Source of the DNA: WHSW01 sp963821345
Lineage (GTDB): Bacteria > Actinomycetota > Thermoleophilia > Solirubrobacterales > 70-9
Reading direction: 5' to 3'
Assembly: GCA_963821345.1 (NCBI GenBank)
Contig: CAWGDM010000001.1
Coordinates: forward strand, 496,001-560,000
DNA length: 64,000 bases
Shown: positions 1-10,447 of the stretch, one piece after another
Numbering within the stretch: the stretch's first letter is position 1
Layout: every line of letters starts with the position of its first letter
Made by a program: the position numbers and the translations under genes
The notes under the pieces: model-generated
Told to the model about the DNA's origin: nothing
Database searches by the model: none
Seen by the model: the letters and a program-made list of their open reading frames with translations, nothing else

Positions 1-1
1 A

Positions 2-1013
2 GCGCTCGACTACGACAGCCTGATCCTCGCCTGCGGGGCCGAGACCTCGTATTTCGGCCACGAGGAGTGGAAGCGGGTGTCATTTGGTCTGAAGACGCTT
101 GAGGACGTCGTCAGGCTGCGAGGTCACATCTTCTCGGTGTTCGAGGAGGCCGAGCGGACGACCGACCCGGCCACCCGCGAGGAGTGGCTGACCTTTGCGG
201 TCGTCGGCGGCGGTCCGACGGGCGTGGAGACGAGTGGTGTGCTCGCGGTCCTCGCCCGACGGGCTGCGGCGTGACTTCTCACGGGCCGATACGACCAGGG
301 CCCGGGTCATCCTCGTCGATGCGGGGGAGCGCGTCGTCCCGGCCTTCAGCGAGAAGTTGTCGGTCAAGGCCGCCGAGGGACTCGCTTCGCTCGGGGTGAC
401 TGTGCGCGAAGGTCTGCGGGCAACGGCGATCGACGACAGGGGATTGACGGTGAAGGCAGGCGACGCCGAGGAGCGGATCAACGCCAGGACGGTGATCTGG
501 GCCGCCGGCGTTGGGGCCGTGCCGCTCACCGAGGTGGTGGCGCGCGCGACGGGCGCCACCACCGACCGGGGAGGCAGGATCGAGGTCAACCCCGACTGCA
601 CGATCCCAGGCCATCCCGAGATCTCCGCGATCGGGGACATGACGAGCCACCCCGACGCCGACGGCAAACCGTTGCCCGGTCTCGCGACGGTCGCGATCCA
701 GCAAGCCCGCCACGTCGCGAAGGCGATCCGGGCCGGGCAGCCCGGCGCATCGACGCCGTTCCGTTACTTCGACAAGGGTGCGCTCGCCGTGGTTGGGCGC
801 GGCAGGGCGGTCTGCGAGGTCAGGGGCCGCGACGTGTCCGGCCGCCTCGCGTTCTACATGTACCTCAGCGTCCACCTCTTCTACCTCAGCGGCGTGCTGG
901 GCAACCGCCTCGGCGTGATCAGGGCCTGGATCGAGGCGCGATTCGGTGTGGTGGAGAACCGGGTGATCGAGGGCGGGCTGCCCGCAGGCACGGAGTGGAA
1001 GGCGAGCAAGTGA
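2..1013 (+). CDS. ndh: Type II NADH dehydrogenase (NDH-2), 5'-truncated, frameshifted
   Basis: C-terminal part of a single-subunit, FAD-dependent NADH:quinone oxidoreductase that feeds electrons to the quinone pool at the inner face of the membrane. The frame enters at base 2 (ALDYDSLILACGAETSYFG), so the N-terminal FAD-binding part lies outside the window. Visible are the NADH-binding motif GGGPTGVE, the WAAGV segment, the second FAD motif around AIGDM, and a C-terminal hydrophobic anchor (YLSVHLFYLSGVLGNRLG). The frame breaks at CCC 255-257; dropping one C restores VLADGLRRDF. Its TGA is overlapped by the cydA GTG (GTGA), so dehydrogenase and terminal oxidase are translationally linked, fitting a short NADH-to-oxygen chain. 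Family call is firm; the frameshift is probably a sequence error. Confidence 0.88.
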
Positions 1014-2357
1014 CGGCTGTCGCCTCGCTTGTCACTCACCTCCCGAGCCTGCTCGCCACCTCCTCCGAGCTGCTTCCGGCCCGGAGCCAGATGGCGTTCA
1101 CGCTCGGGTTCCACATCATCCTCGCCTGCCTCGGCGTCGCCTTCCCGGCGATGATGCTGATCGCCAACTACATCGGCCTCAAGCGCGACGACGAGGTCGC
1201 GCTCGGGCTCGCGCGGCGCTGGTCGAAGGTCGCCGCGGTGCTGTTCGCGGTCGGCGCGGTGACCGGGACGGTGCTCTCGTTCGAGTTCGGCCTGCTGTGG
1301 CCGGCGTTCACCGGGCGGTTCGGCGACGTCTTCGGGATCCTGTTCGCGATCGAGGGGATCTTCTTCTTCCTCGAGGCGATCTTCATCGCGATCTACATCT
1401 TCGGCTGGAAGCGCCTCTCGGGCTGGGCCCACTTCTGGACCGGGGTGCCGATCGCGATCTGCGGGACTCGGCGGCGCCTACTCGGTGGTCAGTGTCAACG
1501 CCTGGATGAACCAGCCGCAGGGCTACACGCTCGACGCCGCCGGCAACGTCACCGACATCGACCCGTTGAAGGTGATGTTCACGCCGGCGACCGGCTACGA
1601 GGTGATCCACATGATCCTCGCCGCCTACATGGTGACCGCGTTCCTGATCGCCTCCGTGTACGCGGTCGGAATGCTGCGCGGCCGCCGCGACCGCCACCAC
1701 CGCCTCGGCCTTTTGATCCCGCTCGCCGTCGGCTGCATCCTGGCGCCGATTCAGTTCATGGTCGGCGACACCGCCGCCCGCGCAATCGCCGACGACCAGC
1801 CGATCAAGTTCGCGGCGATGGAGTGCGTCGACCACACTCACACGCACGTAACCGAGTACATCTACGGGGTCTGCACCGACGACGGGGTCAAGGGGGGAAT
1901 CGGGATCCCCGGGTTCGACTCGTTCCTGGTCGGCTGGAGCACCGACACCCAGGTCACCGGCCTCGACTCGGTGCCCGACAACGAGCGCCCGCCGGCGAAC
2001 ACGATGTTGCACTGGTCGTTCGACACGATGGTCGGGATTGGCAGCGCCCTGATCGCGCTCGGCGCCTGGTTCGGCTTCGTCTGGTGGCGGCGCAAGGACA
2101 TCCCCAAGACCCCTTGGTTCCTGCGCGCGGTCGCGGTCTCGGGGATCGCCGCGATCGTCGCGATGGAATGCGGCTGGATCGTGACCGAGGTCGGGCGCCA
2201 GCCGTGGATCGTCCAGGGGGTGATGAGGACCGAGGAGGCGGTCACCGGCGCCAGCGGCGTCTGGCTGACCTTCTCGATCGTGCTCGTCCTCTACGCCGTG
2301 CTTGGCACCGCGACGGTGCTGATCCTGCGGCGGATGTCGCAGACGCTGGCGCGATGA
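1010..2357 (+). CDS. cydA: Cytochrome bd ubiquinol oxidase subunit I, frameshifted
   Basis: Large haem-bearing subunit of the bd-type quinol oxidase, which reduces oxygen to water at the membrane. Start is the GTG overlapping the ndh stop. The N-terminal helix carries the expected haem-ligand His in GFHII, then NAWMNQP, the Q-loop region with MECVDHTHTH, and the late signature GRQPWIVQGVMRT. The Q-loop is short, as in cyanide-insensitive (CioA-like) enzymes. The frame breaks at GGG 1463-1465; removing one G gives ICGLGGAYSVVSVNAWM in one frame. cydB follows after 72 bases. No cydDC assembly transporter is in the window. Identity is secure. Confidence 0.92.
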
Positions 2358-2429
2358 AGGGCCCGACGCGGTCGACACCCCGTATGACCCGAGCCCGAAG
2401 GTAGCGGCGGCGGCGGAGGGGGAAGCCGA

Positions 2430-3445
2430 ATGAGCAAAGCCGACGTCTGCGCGGCGATCCTCTGGGTCGGAGCGACCTTGTACGCGGTCTTCGGCGGCGC
2501 CGACTTCGGCGCCGGCTTCTGGTCACTGGTCGGCGGGCGCGGCGAGCGGGCGAGCGCGCGCGGCGGCTGATCGACTCGGCGATCGGCCCGGTGTGGGAGG
2601 CCAACCACGTCTGGCTGATCTTCATCCTCGTCGTCCTGTGGACCGCCTTCTCGGTCGCCTTCGAGGCGGTCATGTCGACCCTGTTCATCCCGCTCTGCCT
2701 GGCGGCGCTGGGGATCGTCCTGCGCGGCTCGGGGTTTGCGTTCCACGAGGTCGTCAAGCGGCCCGCGCAGCGCAGCTTCGCCGAGCACCTGTTCGCGGCC
2801 TCTTCGGTGATCACGCCGTTCTTCATGGGCACCGTGGTCGGCGCGATCGCGTCCGGGCGGGTCCCGGTCGGCAACGCCGAGGGCGACCCGTGGTCGAGCT
2901 GGCTGAACCCGGTCTCGATCCTGGTCGGGGTGCTGTTCGTGGCCACCGGCGCCTACCTGGCGGCGGTCTTCCTGATCACCGACGCCCGTCACGCCGGCGA
3001 CGAGGACCTGGAGGGCTATTTCGCCGACCGGGCGCTGGTCGCCGCGCTGGTCACCGGCGCGATCGCGATCGCCGGGATCTTCGTCCTCCACGAGGACGCC
3101 CGCTACGTCTACGACGGGCTCACCTCGAACGCGCTGCCACTGGTGATCGCCTCGGCTCTCTGCGGGATCGGCGCCGTGGTCGTGATCCGCCGCGGCGGAA
3201 CCCGCCGCGGCGCTCGTCCGCTCGCGGTCGGCGCCGTGGTCGCGGTGATCTGGGGTTGGGGCGTGGCCCAGTTCCCGTACCTGCTGCCGACCTCGCTGAC
3301 GATCTCCGACGGCGCCGGCACCGGGCCGACCCTGACCATGGTGATCGTCGTCTTCATCGTCGCCGCGGTGCTCGTGCTGCCGGCGCTCGGCCTGCTGTAC
3401 ACGCTCACCCAGCGAAGCCTGCTCGAGAGCGACGAGGGCGGTTAG
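2430..3445 (+). CDS. cydB: Cytochrome bd ubiquinol oxidase subunit II, frameshifted
   Basis: Second subunit of the bd oxidase. The ATG at 2430 has a G-rich ribosome site (GGAGGGGGA) about 7 bases upstream. The first helix (CAAILWVGATLYAVFGGADFG) has the usual CydB GADFG motif, and PVWEANHVWLIF is the family hallmark. About eight hydrophobic segments follow to the C terminus LLYTLTQRSLLE. The frame changes between about 2545 and 2570 in a GC-only tract; one missing base there would restore GERASARRLIDSAIGP. It completes a ndh-cydA-cydB operon. The remaining ORF after the break is intact, which argues for an error rather than decay. Confidence 0.92.
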
Positions 3446-3501
3446 CCCAGTCCCCGTCCGGCGCGCGGCCGGATGCGCCGCCGCAATTCGGGCTCAGCCC
3501 A

Positions 3502-3507
3502 TAGGCT
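3502..3507 (+). promoter_or_regulatory. TAGGCT -10-like hexamer, leaderless start of ClC gene
   Basis: TAGGCT lies 9 bases before the ATG at 3517 and no Shine-Dalgarno sequence lies between. The same hexamer type recurs before many starts in this window. No clear -35 box is seen. Confidence 0.45.
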
Positions 3508-3516
3508 GCGGCCCGC

Positions 3517-4837
3517 ATGGCCGAAGCAGCCTCCCCGCCGCCTGATCCCGCCGCGGTCATGCGCAGCAGGCAATTCGTCGGCCTACTGATCCTCGCCGCG
3601 ATCGTCGGCGTGGTCGTCGCCTTCGCCGCCTGGCTGTTCCTCGAGGCCATCAACGAGATTCAGGAGGGCGTCTACACCGACCTCCCGGACGCGCTCGGGT
3701 TCGACCACACACCGCTGTGGTGGCCGCTGCCGGTGCTGGCGATCGCCGGCGTCGTGGTCGCGTTTGCGATCGCGCGCTTGCCCGGCCGCGGCGGCCACAT
3801 CCCGGCCGAGGGCCTGAACGCCGCACCGACCCAGCCGATCGACCTGCCGGGTGTGATCCTCGCCGCGATCGCCGGAATCGGGCTCGGGGCCGTGGTCGGG
3901 CCGGAGGGGCCCCTGATCGCGCTCGGCGGCGGGCTCGGCTTCTTCTTCATCCGCCGGATTCGCGCCGATGCGCCGCCAGACCTGCAGACCATCGTCGCAT
4001 CATGCGGGACCTTCGCCGCCGTCTCCTTTCTGTTCGGCTCGCCCCTGATCGCCGCGGTGCTGCTGATCGAGGCAGCCGGGATCGCCGGGCGCCGGCTTCC
4101 GCTGGTGCTGATCCCCGGGTTGCTGGCCGCCGGGATCGGCAGCCTGGTCGAGATCGGCCTCGGGTCATGGACCGGGGTCAACACCAGCGCGATCTCGCTC
4201 CAGTTGCTGCAACTGCCGGAGTTCGCGCGCCCCGACATCGCCGACTTCCTCTGGACGCTCCCGCTCGCGGCCGCGATCGCGTTCGGGACCGTGGTCATCT
4301 TCCGCCTCGGGCGGACCACCGAGCGGATCGCCTCGCCGCGGCCGTTCGTCGCCCTGCCGGTCATCGGCCTGGCCGTCGCCGGCCTGGCGATCGCCTTTGC
4401 CGAGACCACGGACAAGGGCTTCGACCAGGTCCTGTTCTCGGGCCAGGACGCGCTCGGCCCGCTGACCGCGAACGCGGCCACCTGGTCGCTATCCGCGTTG
4501 GCGCTGCTGCTGGTGTTCAAGGGAATCGCCTACGGGCTCTCGGTCGGTAGCTTCCGGGGAGGCCCGACCTTCCCGGCGATGTTCCTGGGAGCGGCGGCGG
4601 GCGTGATGGCGTCCCACCTCGCCGGCTTCGACCTGACCCCGGCGGTCGCCGTCGGCATCGGCGCCGGGAACGGTGGCTGTCCTGAGGCTGCCGTTGTCAT
4701 CGGTCGTGCTCGCGACCGTGCTCACCGGTCAGTCGGGGCTCGGCGTCGGGCCGCTGATCATCGTCGGCGTCGTCGTCGCCTACCTGGTCGCCAACCTGAT
4801 CGACCCGCGGCCCGAGCCAGCCCCGGCGGAGGCCTGA
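3517..4837 (+). CDS. ClC-family chloride channel/antiporter, frameshifted
   Basis: Integral membrane anion channel or chloride/proton antiporter. About ten hydrophobic helices are visible. The ClC selectivity-filter regions appear in modified form: GPEGPLIALGGGLG where the family has GREGP, and GSFRGGPTFPAMFLGA near the C terminus, equivalent to GGxFxPxLxxGA. No CBS domains follow, so it is the short bacterial form (about 440 residues). The frame breaks at AA 4669-4670; removing one A gives GIGAGTVAVLRLPLSSVVLATVLTG and a normal C terminus at 4837. Start ATG sits 9 bases after a TAGGCT hexamer. The transported ion cannot be read from the sequence. Confidence 0.82.
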
Positions 4838-4838
4838 G

Positions 4839-5669
4839 ATGGCGGCCAGGGTCAACCTCGCGGGCGTCGCCGTGGTCACCGGCGCCGGCTCCGGAATCGG
4901 GCGGGCGACGGCGCTGAAGCTCGCCGGCCTCGGGGCCACGGTGCACGTCGCCGACATCTCCGAGCAGGCCGCCGAGGCGGTCGCCGCGCAGATCGGCAGC
5001 CGGGCGCACGCCCATCACGTCGACGTCACCGACGCGGATGCGGTCGAGGCGCTGGCCGAGGCGGTGTTCGCGGCCGGCGGCGGCGTCGACGTGCTCCACA
5101 ACAACGCCGGGATCGGCCACGCCGGCCCGGTCGAGGAGATCCCGCTCTCCGACTGGCGCCGGGTGGTCGAGGTCAACCTGATGGGCGTGATCCACGGGAT
5201 CCACGCGTTCGTCCCGCGGATGCTCACCCAGGGGCGGCCGTCCCACATCGTCAACACGGCGTCGGCCCTGGGGCTGATGCCAGGGATCGACCTGGCCCCG
5301 TACACGACCACAAAGCATGCGGTCGTCGGCTTGAGTGAGTCGCTGAACGCCGAGCTCGCCGGCCGCGGGATCGGGGTCACCGCCCTCTGCCCCGGGATCA
5401 TCTCGACCGCGATCGTCGCCGAGTCGACGGTCCGGGGCGAGCTCGGTCAGAGCAAGGGCGGCATGGTCGACTTCTACGCCTCGCGCGGAGCCTCGCCGGA
5501 CGTCGTCGCCGACGCCGCGATCACGGCGATCCGCAAGCGCCGCCCGATCCAGCCCGTACCCGCCTCGCACGTGTACCCGACCTGGATCGCGAGGCGGATC
5601 TCGCCGCGCCTCGGCGGCGCCGCGGCGAAGCTCGCGTACAGGGTGCTGCGCCGCCAGACCGACGGCTGA
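4839..5669 (+). CDS. Short-chain dehydrogenase/reductase
   Basis: 276-residue classical SDR, a cytosolic NAD(P)-dependent oxidoreductase of unknown substrate. The Rossmann glycine motif TGAGSGIG sits at residues 15-22, the NNAG motif near 88, and the catalytic YTTTK with an upstream Ser (NTASALG) near 145-165. The acidic residue in VADIS at the end of strand 2 suggests NAD rather than NADP. It starts one base after the ClC stop (TGAGATGG), so it is cotranscribed with the channel. A basic C terminus (RRISPRLG, YRVLRRQ) is seen in membrane-associated SDRs of actinobacteria. Confidence 0.85.
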   Translation: MAARVNLAGVAVVTGAGSGIGRATALKLAGLGATVHVADISEQAAEAVAAQIGSRAHAHHVDVTDADAVEALAEAVFAAGGGVDVLHNNAGIGHAGPVEEIPLSDWRRVVEVNLMGVIHGIHAFVPRMLTQGRPSHIVNTASALGLMPGIDLAPYTTTKHAVVGLSESLNAELAGRGIGVTALCPGIISTAIVAESTVRGELGQSKGGMVDFYASRGASPDVVADAAITAIRKRRPIQPVPASHVYPTWIARRISPRLGGAAAKLAYRVLRRQTDG

Positions 5670-5715
5670 CCCGGAGATCATCCGATCTGGGTGACGCGGT
5701 GGACCCGATAACGCA

Positions 5716-5721
5716 TAAGCT
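5716..5721 (+). promoter_or_regulatory. TAAGCT -10-like hexamer before SHOCT membrane protein
   Basis: TAAGCT, 11 bases before ATG 5733; a short leader of about four bases would result. Weaker fit than the others. Confidence 0.35.
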
Positions 5722-5732
5722 GCAGGCAGTTC

Positions 5733-7102
5733 ATGGGGGAGACAGAGCAACCCGCTGAGCAACCCGCTGAGGCCGAGGCAAGGAAGCCGCGCTCGCGCGC
5801 GGTGCCGATCATCCTGATCGTCCTCGCGACGATCATCGGCATCGTCTCGGTGTTCGGGCTGTGGGCCAAGCGCCAGCTGCTCGAAACCGAGACCTGGACC
5901 ACGACCACCGAGCGGCTGATCCAAGACGACGACATCCAGGCCGCGGTCTCGAACTTCGCCGTCACCGCGATCTACGACAACGTCGATGTTCAGGCGGAGC
6001 TCGCCGATCGCCTGCCACCAGAGGTCGCGCCGCTCGCCGGCCCGATCGCAGGGGCGCTTCGCAGCGCCGCCGGCGACGTCGCCCTGAAGGCGCTCGATCA
6101 GCCGAAGGTCCAGCAACTCTGGGTGGAGGCGACCGCGGCGGCGCAGAGCAAGCTGATCGCCCTGATCGACGACGAGGGGGAGTTCGTCTCCACCACCGGC
6201 GGGGTGGTGACGGTCGACCTCAAATCGCTGCTCGAGTCGGTGACCGCGCAACTCGGCCTTCCAGGGACGCTGGTCGCGAAGCTGCCGGAGTCGGCGACCT
6301 CGATCGAGGTGATGAAGTCGAGCGAGCTCGACGCAGCGCAGAAGGGCCTCAAAGTCCTAAAGACCGCCGGCTACGTCCTCACCGCGATCACGCTGCTGCT
6401 CTACGCGGCTGCGATCGCGCTCGCGCGCGGCCGGCGCCGCACAACGCTGCGCGCTGTCGGCTTCTCCTTCATCGTCATCGGCGCCGCCGTCCTCTTCGCC
6501 CGTAGCGCCGGGGGCGACGCCGTCGTCAGCTCGCTCAGCGGCGCTGCCTCCTCCGATGACGCCGTCAGAGCCGCGTTCACGATCGGCACGTCGCTGATCC
6601 TCGAGACCGGGCAGTCAATCGTCGCCTACGGGATCGTGATCGTGCTCGCGGCGTGGCTCGCCGGGCCGACCAGCTGGGCGACCTCGCTCCGCCGCGCGAT
6701 CACGCCCTACCTGCGCCAGCCGGCCTACGCTTACGGCGGGCTCGCGGTCCTGCTCGTGCTGCTCTTCTGGTGGGACCCGGTGGTCGCCACCCACCGGTTC
6801 GTGCCCTCGCTGCTGCTGATCCTGTTCAGCGCGATCGGCGTCGAGGTTCTGCGCCGCCAGGTGATCCGCGAGTTTCCCGATCGCGTCACCACCCACTCCG
6901 CCGACGGGATCGCGCGCGGCATGTGGGAGCGGATGCAGGAGGCGCGCGAGGCGCGGATCTCGCGGCGCGCTCAGCCGGCGCCGTAGCTGGCGGCGGCGAC
7001 GCGAAGCTGGACGCGCTCGAGCGCCTGGCGAAGCTGCACGAATCGGGCGTGCTCAGCGATGAGGAATTTGCAAACGAGAAGCGGAGGGTCATGGATGAGT
7101 GA
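5733..7102 (+). CDS. Multi-helix membrane protein with C-terminal SHOCT domain, frameshifted
   Basis: Unnamed membrane protein. After a polar N terminus with a duplicated 12-base unit (EQPAEQPA) comes one helix (VPIILIVLATIIGIVSVFG), a soluble region of about 180 residues that is probably extracytoplasmic, then about six helices between residues 215 and 375. The frame stops at 6986, but the next frame immediately continues with a SHOCT domain (LERLAKLHESGVLSDEEF) ending at 7102; one missing base near 6979-6984 would join them. SHOCT domains are short C-terminal helices thought to mediate oligomerisation. It is followed by DUF6325 and a second SHOCT gene, which suggests a functional trio. The start has TAAGCT 11 bases upstream. 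Function unknown. Confidence 0.6.
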
Positions 7103-7526
7103 GGCCGCACCGGTCGAGTACCTGATCGTTGCGTTCCCGGGCAACAAGTTCCAGGGCGAGATCGCCCCGGCCCTGGCGGAGCTGGTCGAGTCGGAGACGA
7201 TCCGGATCATCGACCTGGCGTTCGTCGCCAAGGACGCCGAGGGCAACGTCGCCGCGTTCGAGGTCTCCGACCTCGACCCCGACGTGCAGGCGGCGCTGGA
7301 GGAGATGGGCGCCGAGCCGACCGGGCTGTTCAGCGAGGAGGACCTGATGGCGGCCGCGGAGGAGCTCGACCCGGAATCCTCCGCCGCGCTGCTCGTCTGG
7401 GAGGATCTCTGGGCGGGGCGGCTTGCGGACGCGATCCGCGACGCCGGCGGGGAGCTCTACGACCTCGGCCGGATCCCGCACGAAATTGTGATGGCGGCGC
7501 GCGAGTGGGCCGCCGAGAACGCCTGA
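7095..7526 (+). CDS. DUF6325-type small acidic protein
   Basis: 143-residue cytosolic acidic protein. The opening VEYLIVAFPGNKFQGEIAPAL, with the later IRIIDLAFVAKDAEG, matches my memory of the DUF6325 family, a small family of unknown function found beside SHOCT proteins in actinobacteria. No catalytic motif is evident; the N-terminal half looks like an alpha/beta sandwich, the C-terminal half (ALLVWEDLWAGRLADAIRDAG) is helical. Start ATG at 7095 overlaps the preceding SHOCT coding end by 8 bases, so translation is coupled. The family assignment is from recall, not from a search. Confidence 0.6.
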   Translation: MSEAAPVEYLIVAFPGNKFQGEIAPALAELVESETIRIIDLAFVAKDAEGNVAAFEVSDLDPDVQAALEEMGAEPTGLFSEEDLMAAAEELDPESSAALLVWEDLWAGRLADAIRDAGGELYDLGRIPHEIVMAAREWAAENA

Positions 7527-7545
7527 GAGACGAAAGGAAGCTGAG

Positions 7546-7828
7546 ATGCCATTGGTGAGAAGGGGTCCCGGTTTGGTGGGAACGGCCGCCCGCGCGGGGG
7601 TGGCGGTCGGCGTCGCCGGCCGCGTCCGACACCGTCAGGAGCAGAAGTGGGCCGGCCAGGAAGCAGGAGCAGGAGCAGCAGGCGCCGCCGCCGCAGGCCG
7701 CCGCGCCCGCAGCGCCCGCAGCGCCGGACTACACCGCCGAGCTCGAGAAGCTCGCCGGACTGCGCGACCAGGGCGTGATCACCGCCGAGGACTTCGAGGC
7801 GAAGAAGAAGCAGATCCTCGGGATCTGA
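7546..7828 (+). CDS. Small SHOCT-domain protein, frameshifted
   Basis: About 93 residues: a basic, glycine/alanine-rich N terminus (LVGTAARAGVAVGVAGRV), a Q/E-rich then P/A-rich linker, and a C-terminal SHOCT helix pair (LEKLAGLRDQGVITAEDFEAKK). The start and the SHOCT part are in different frames; a shift near 7650 gives QEQKWAGRKQEQEQQAPPP and then SHOCT. A purine-rich ribosome site (CGAAAGGAAG) precedes the ATG. It probably pairs with the two upstream genes through SHOCT interactions. Role unknown. Confidence 0.55.
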
Positions 7829-7852
7829 GGTCCCCGCGCCCGGGGTGAACAG

Positions 7853-9427
7853 ATGAAGCAATGGGGCGCCTTGATGGTGCTCGCCGCGGCCCAGTTCCTG
7901 ATGGTGCTGGACCAGTCGGTGATGAACGTCTCGATCTCGCAGCTGGTCGCGGACTTCGACACCACCGTGACCACGATCCAGGCGGTGATCACCCTCTACT
8001 CGCTGGTGATGGCGGCGCTGATGATCACCGGCGGCAAGCTCGGCGACCTCTGGGGCCGCCGGCGGGTGTTCTCGATCGGCCTGGTGATCTACGGCTGCGG
8101 CTCCTTCCTGACCGCGATCTCCTGGAACATTCCGACGCTGGCGCTGGGCTGGTCGATCCTCGAGGGGATCGGCGCGGCGATGGTGCTCCCGGCTTTGGTG
8201 GCGCTGACCGCCGGCACCTACGCCGGCAAGGCGCGGGTGACGGCTTACGGCGTGCTCGGCGGCGTCGCCGGCGCCGGGATCGCGGTCGGCCCGATCCTCG
8301 GCGGCTGGCTGACCACGAACGCGACCTGGAGGCTGGTGTTCGCGGGCGAGGTGGTGATCGTGATCGCGATCCTGCTCACCGCCCGCCTGCTGCGCGAGCC
8401 CGAGGCCGAGGAGCGACCGGAGGGCCTGGATTGGGTCGGCTCGATCCTGACCGCCGCCGGCCTCGGCCTGATCGTGTTCGGCGTCCTGCAGGCGTCGAAC
8501 TGGGGCTGGTTGGAGCCGCGCAACTCGCCGGTGGAGCCGTTCGGTTTCTCGCTGGTCCCGTTCGTGGTCGCGGCCGGCGCGGGGCTGCTGGTCGGCTTCC
8601 GCGCCTGGGAGCGCCGACGCGAGGCGACCGGCCGGCCCGTGCTGGTCCACTTCCGGTTATTCGAGATCCCGGTCCTGCGCAGCGGGCTGAGCATGTTCCT
8701 GGCCCAGAACCTGATCCTGATGGGAATCTTCTTCTGCGTCCCGCTGTACCTGCAGATCGTCCAGGGCTTCGACGCGCTGCAGACCGGGGTACGGATGCTG
8801 CCCGTCTCGATCGCGATGCTCGTGACCGCGAGCGCCGGCTCGGCGCTGGCCGCACGTTGGGCCCCACGGACGATCGTCCGGGCGGGGCTCGGGCTGCTGC
8901 TGGCCGCGGTGCTGATCCTGCTGTCGACGATCAAGCCGCAGATCGATGATGCCCAGTTCGCGCTCGGCATGGCGGTATTGGGCGTCGGCCTCGGCCTGAT
9001 CGCCTCGCAGCTGGGCAACGTCGCCCAGTCCGCGATCGGCGACGAGGATCGCAGCGAGGCGGGCGGCCTTCAGTACACAGCCCAGCAGCTCGGCGCCGCG
9101 CTCGGCACGGCGATGATCGGCGCCGTCCTGATCACCGGCCTGATCACCGCCTTCACCAACAACGTCGCCGACCAGCCCGCGATCAGCGCCGAGACGAAGC
9201 AGGAGGTCGGGATCAGGGTCGAGGGCGACGTCAGCTTCGTCTCCGCCGATCAGGTCGAGGCCGCGGGCGCCGAGGCCGGCCTCGAGGGCGAGGAGCTCGA
9301 CGCCCTCGTCAGCGAGTATTCCGACGCCCAGCTGCAGGCGCTGAAGACGGCGCTCTTGGCCGTCGGGTTCATCGTCGTCGCGGCCTTCGCCGGCACCCGG
9401 CGATTGCCAACCGAACGCTTCGCCTAG
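7853..9427 (+). CDS. DHA2-family MFS multidrug exporter
   Basis: 524-residue, 14-helix drug:proton antiporter of the DHA2 (EmrB/QacA) family. Motif D1 is visible as LDQSVMNVSISQL in helix 1, motif A as GKLGDLWGRRRVF, and motif C as GVAGAGIAVGPILGGWL. The late region has the family's AGGLQYTAQQLGAALGTAMIG. A loop of about 70 acidic residues between the last two helices (EVGIRVEGDVSFVSADQVEAAG) is typical of actinobacterial members. It runs 25 bases behind the SHOCT gene and converges on the transketolase genes. Substrate not predictable. Confidence 0.85.
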   Translation: MKQWGALMVLAAAQFLMVLDQSVMNVSISQLVADFDTTVTTIQAVITLYSLVMAALMITGGKLGDLWGRRRVFSIGLVIYGCGSFLTAISWNIPTLALGWSILEGIGAAMVLPALVALTAGTYAGKARVTAYGVLGGVAGAGIAVGPILGGWLTTNATWRLVFAGEVVIVIAILLTARLLREPEAEERPEGLDWVGSILTAAGLGLIVFGVLQASNWGWLEPRNSPVEPFGFSLVPFVVAAGAGLLVGFRAWERRREATGRPVLVHFRLFEIPVLRSGLSMFLAQNLILMGIFFCVPLYLQIVQGFDALQTGVRMLPVSIAMLVTASAGSALAARWAPRTIVRAGLGLLLAAVLILLSTIKPQIDDAQFALGMAVLGVGLGLIASQLGNVAQSAIGDEDRSEAGGLQYTAQQLGAALGTAMIGAVLITGLITAFTNNVADQPAISAETKQEVGIRVEGDVSFVSADQVEAAGAEAGLEGEELDALVSEYSDAQLQALKTALLAVGFIVVAAFAGTRRLPTERFA

Positions 9428-9442
9428 CCCGGCGCCGCCGGG
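9428..9442. terminator. GC hairpin between convergent genes
   Basis: CCCGG-CGCCG-CCGGG, a 5-bp stem with 5-base loop that starts right after the exporter stop and ends before the convergent transketolase stop. No U tract; weak candidate for a bidirectional terminator. Confidence 0.3.
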
Positions 9443-9443
9443 G

Positions 9444-10447
9444 TCAGGTCCACTCGGGACCGAACAGCGGCGGGCGCGAGACGATCGGCTTCAGTAGCAG
9501 CGCCTCGCGGGCGCGATCGGCGATCCCGCTGGCGGTCAGCCCGAAGTGCTCCATGCACGCCTCGCCGGTGCCCGAGACGCTGAACTCGTCGCCCATGCCG
9601 ACGGCGAAGATCGGCACCGGGTGCTGCTCGGCGGCGACCGTGCGCACGGCGTCGGCGAGGCCGCCTGCGACCCGGTGCTCCTCGGCGGTCACGGCGACGC
9701 CGGTCTTCGACAGCGACTCCAGGATCGGCGTCGCCGCCAGCGGCTTGATGATCGAGACGTTGACCACCTCGGCCTCGACCCCGTCCTCGGCCTCGAGGCT
9801 CTCGGCGGCCTCGATCGCCCGCCAGACCATGTGGCCGGTGGCGATCAGGCTGATGTCCGAGCCCTCGCGGAGGACGTCGACCCCGTTGCCCGAGCGTCTC
9901 GGGGATCTCGTCGTAGACCGACGGGGGTCGCCGGCCGGCCGAAGCGCATGTACATCGGCTCGTCGTTCGCCTCGTAGCTGTCGATCACCGCCCGGTAGGC
10001 CTGGTTGTAGTCGGCGGGGACGACGACCTGCATCCGCGGCATCGCCCGCATCAGGGCGATGTCCTCGATCATCGCGTGCGAGGCGCCGTCCTCGCCCAGC
10101 GAGACGCCGCCGTGCGAGGCCCCGATCCGCACCTTGAGCTCGTTGTGGGCGATCCCGAGGCGCACCTGGTCGTAGGCGCGGCCGGCGGCGAAGATCGCGA
10201 AGGTCGAGGCGTAGGGGACCTTGCCGGTCGCCGCCAGCCCGCAGGCCATCGACATCATGTTCGCCTCGGCGGCGCCGCAGTTGAAGAACCGCTCCGGGAA
10301 GCGCTTGCCGAACTTGATCGACTGGGTCGAGACCGCGAGGTCGGCGTCCAGGGCGACGACCTCGTCGTGGGCCTCGCCGAGGTCGGCCAGCGCCTCGCCG
10401 TAGGCGGCGCGGGTGGCGGTCGGCTCGGCCTTGGCCTCAGCCGGCAT
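9444..10447 (-). CDS. Transketolase C-terminal subunit, frameshifted
   Basis: Second half of a split transketolase (pyrimidine-binding domain plus C-terminal domain), acting in the pentose phosphate pathway with the adjacent N-terminal subunit. Start is the ATG at 10447 (MPAEAKAEPTATR), overlapping the N-terminal subunit's end by 11 bases. Visible are the pyrimidine-domain region AAEANMMSMACGLA with its catalytic Glu, GASHGGVSLGEDGASHAMIED, and the C-terminal-domain strand GVAVTAEEHRVAGGLADAV. The frame slips twice, near 9920 (GRPATPV to VYDEIPETL) and near 9890 (to NGVDVLREGSDISLIATGH). After correction the length (about 330 residues) fits split transketolases. Confidence 0.87.

Noticed and set aside
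5739..5770. Tandem duplicate of GAGCAACCCGCT
   Set aside because: Only two copies within a coding region (EQPA EQPA); typical slippage in a polar N terminus.
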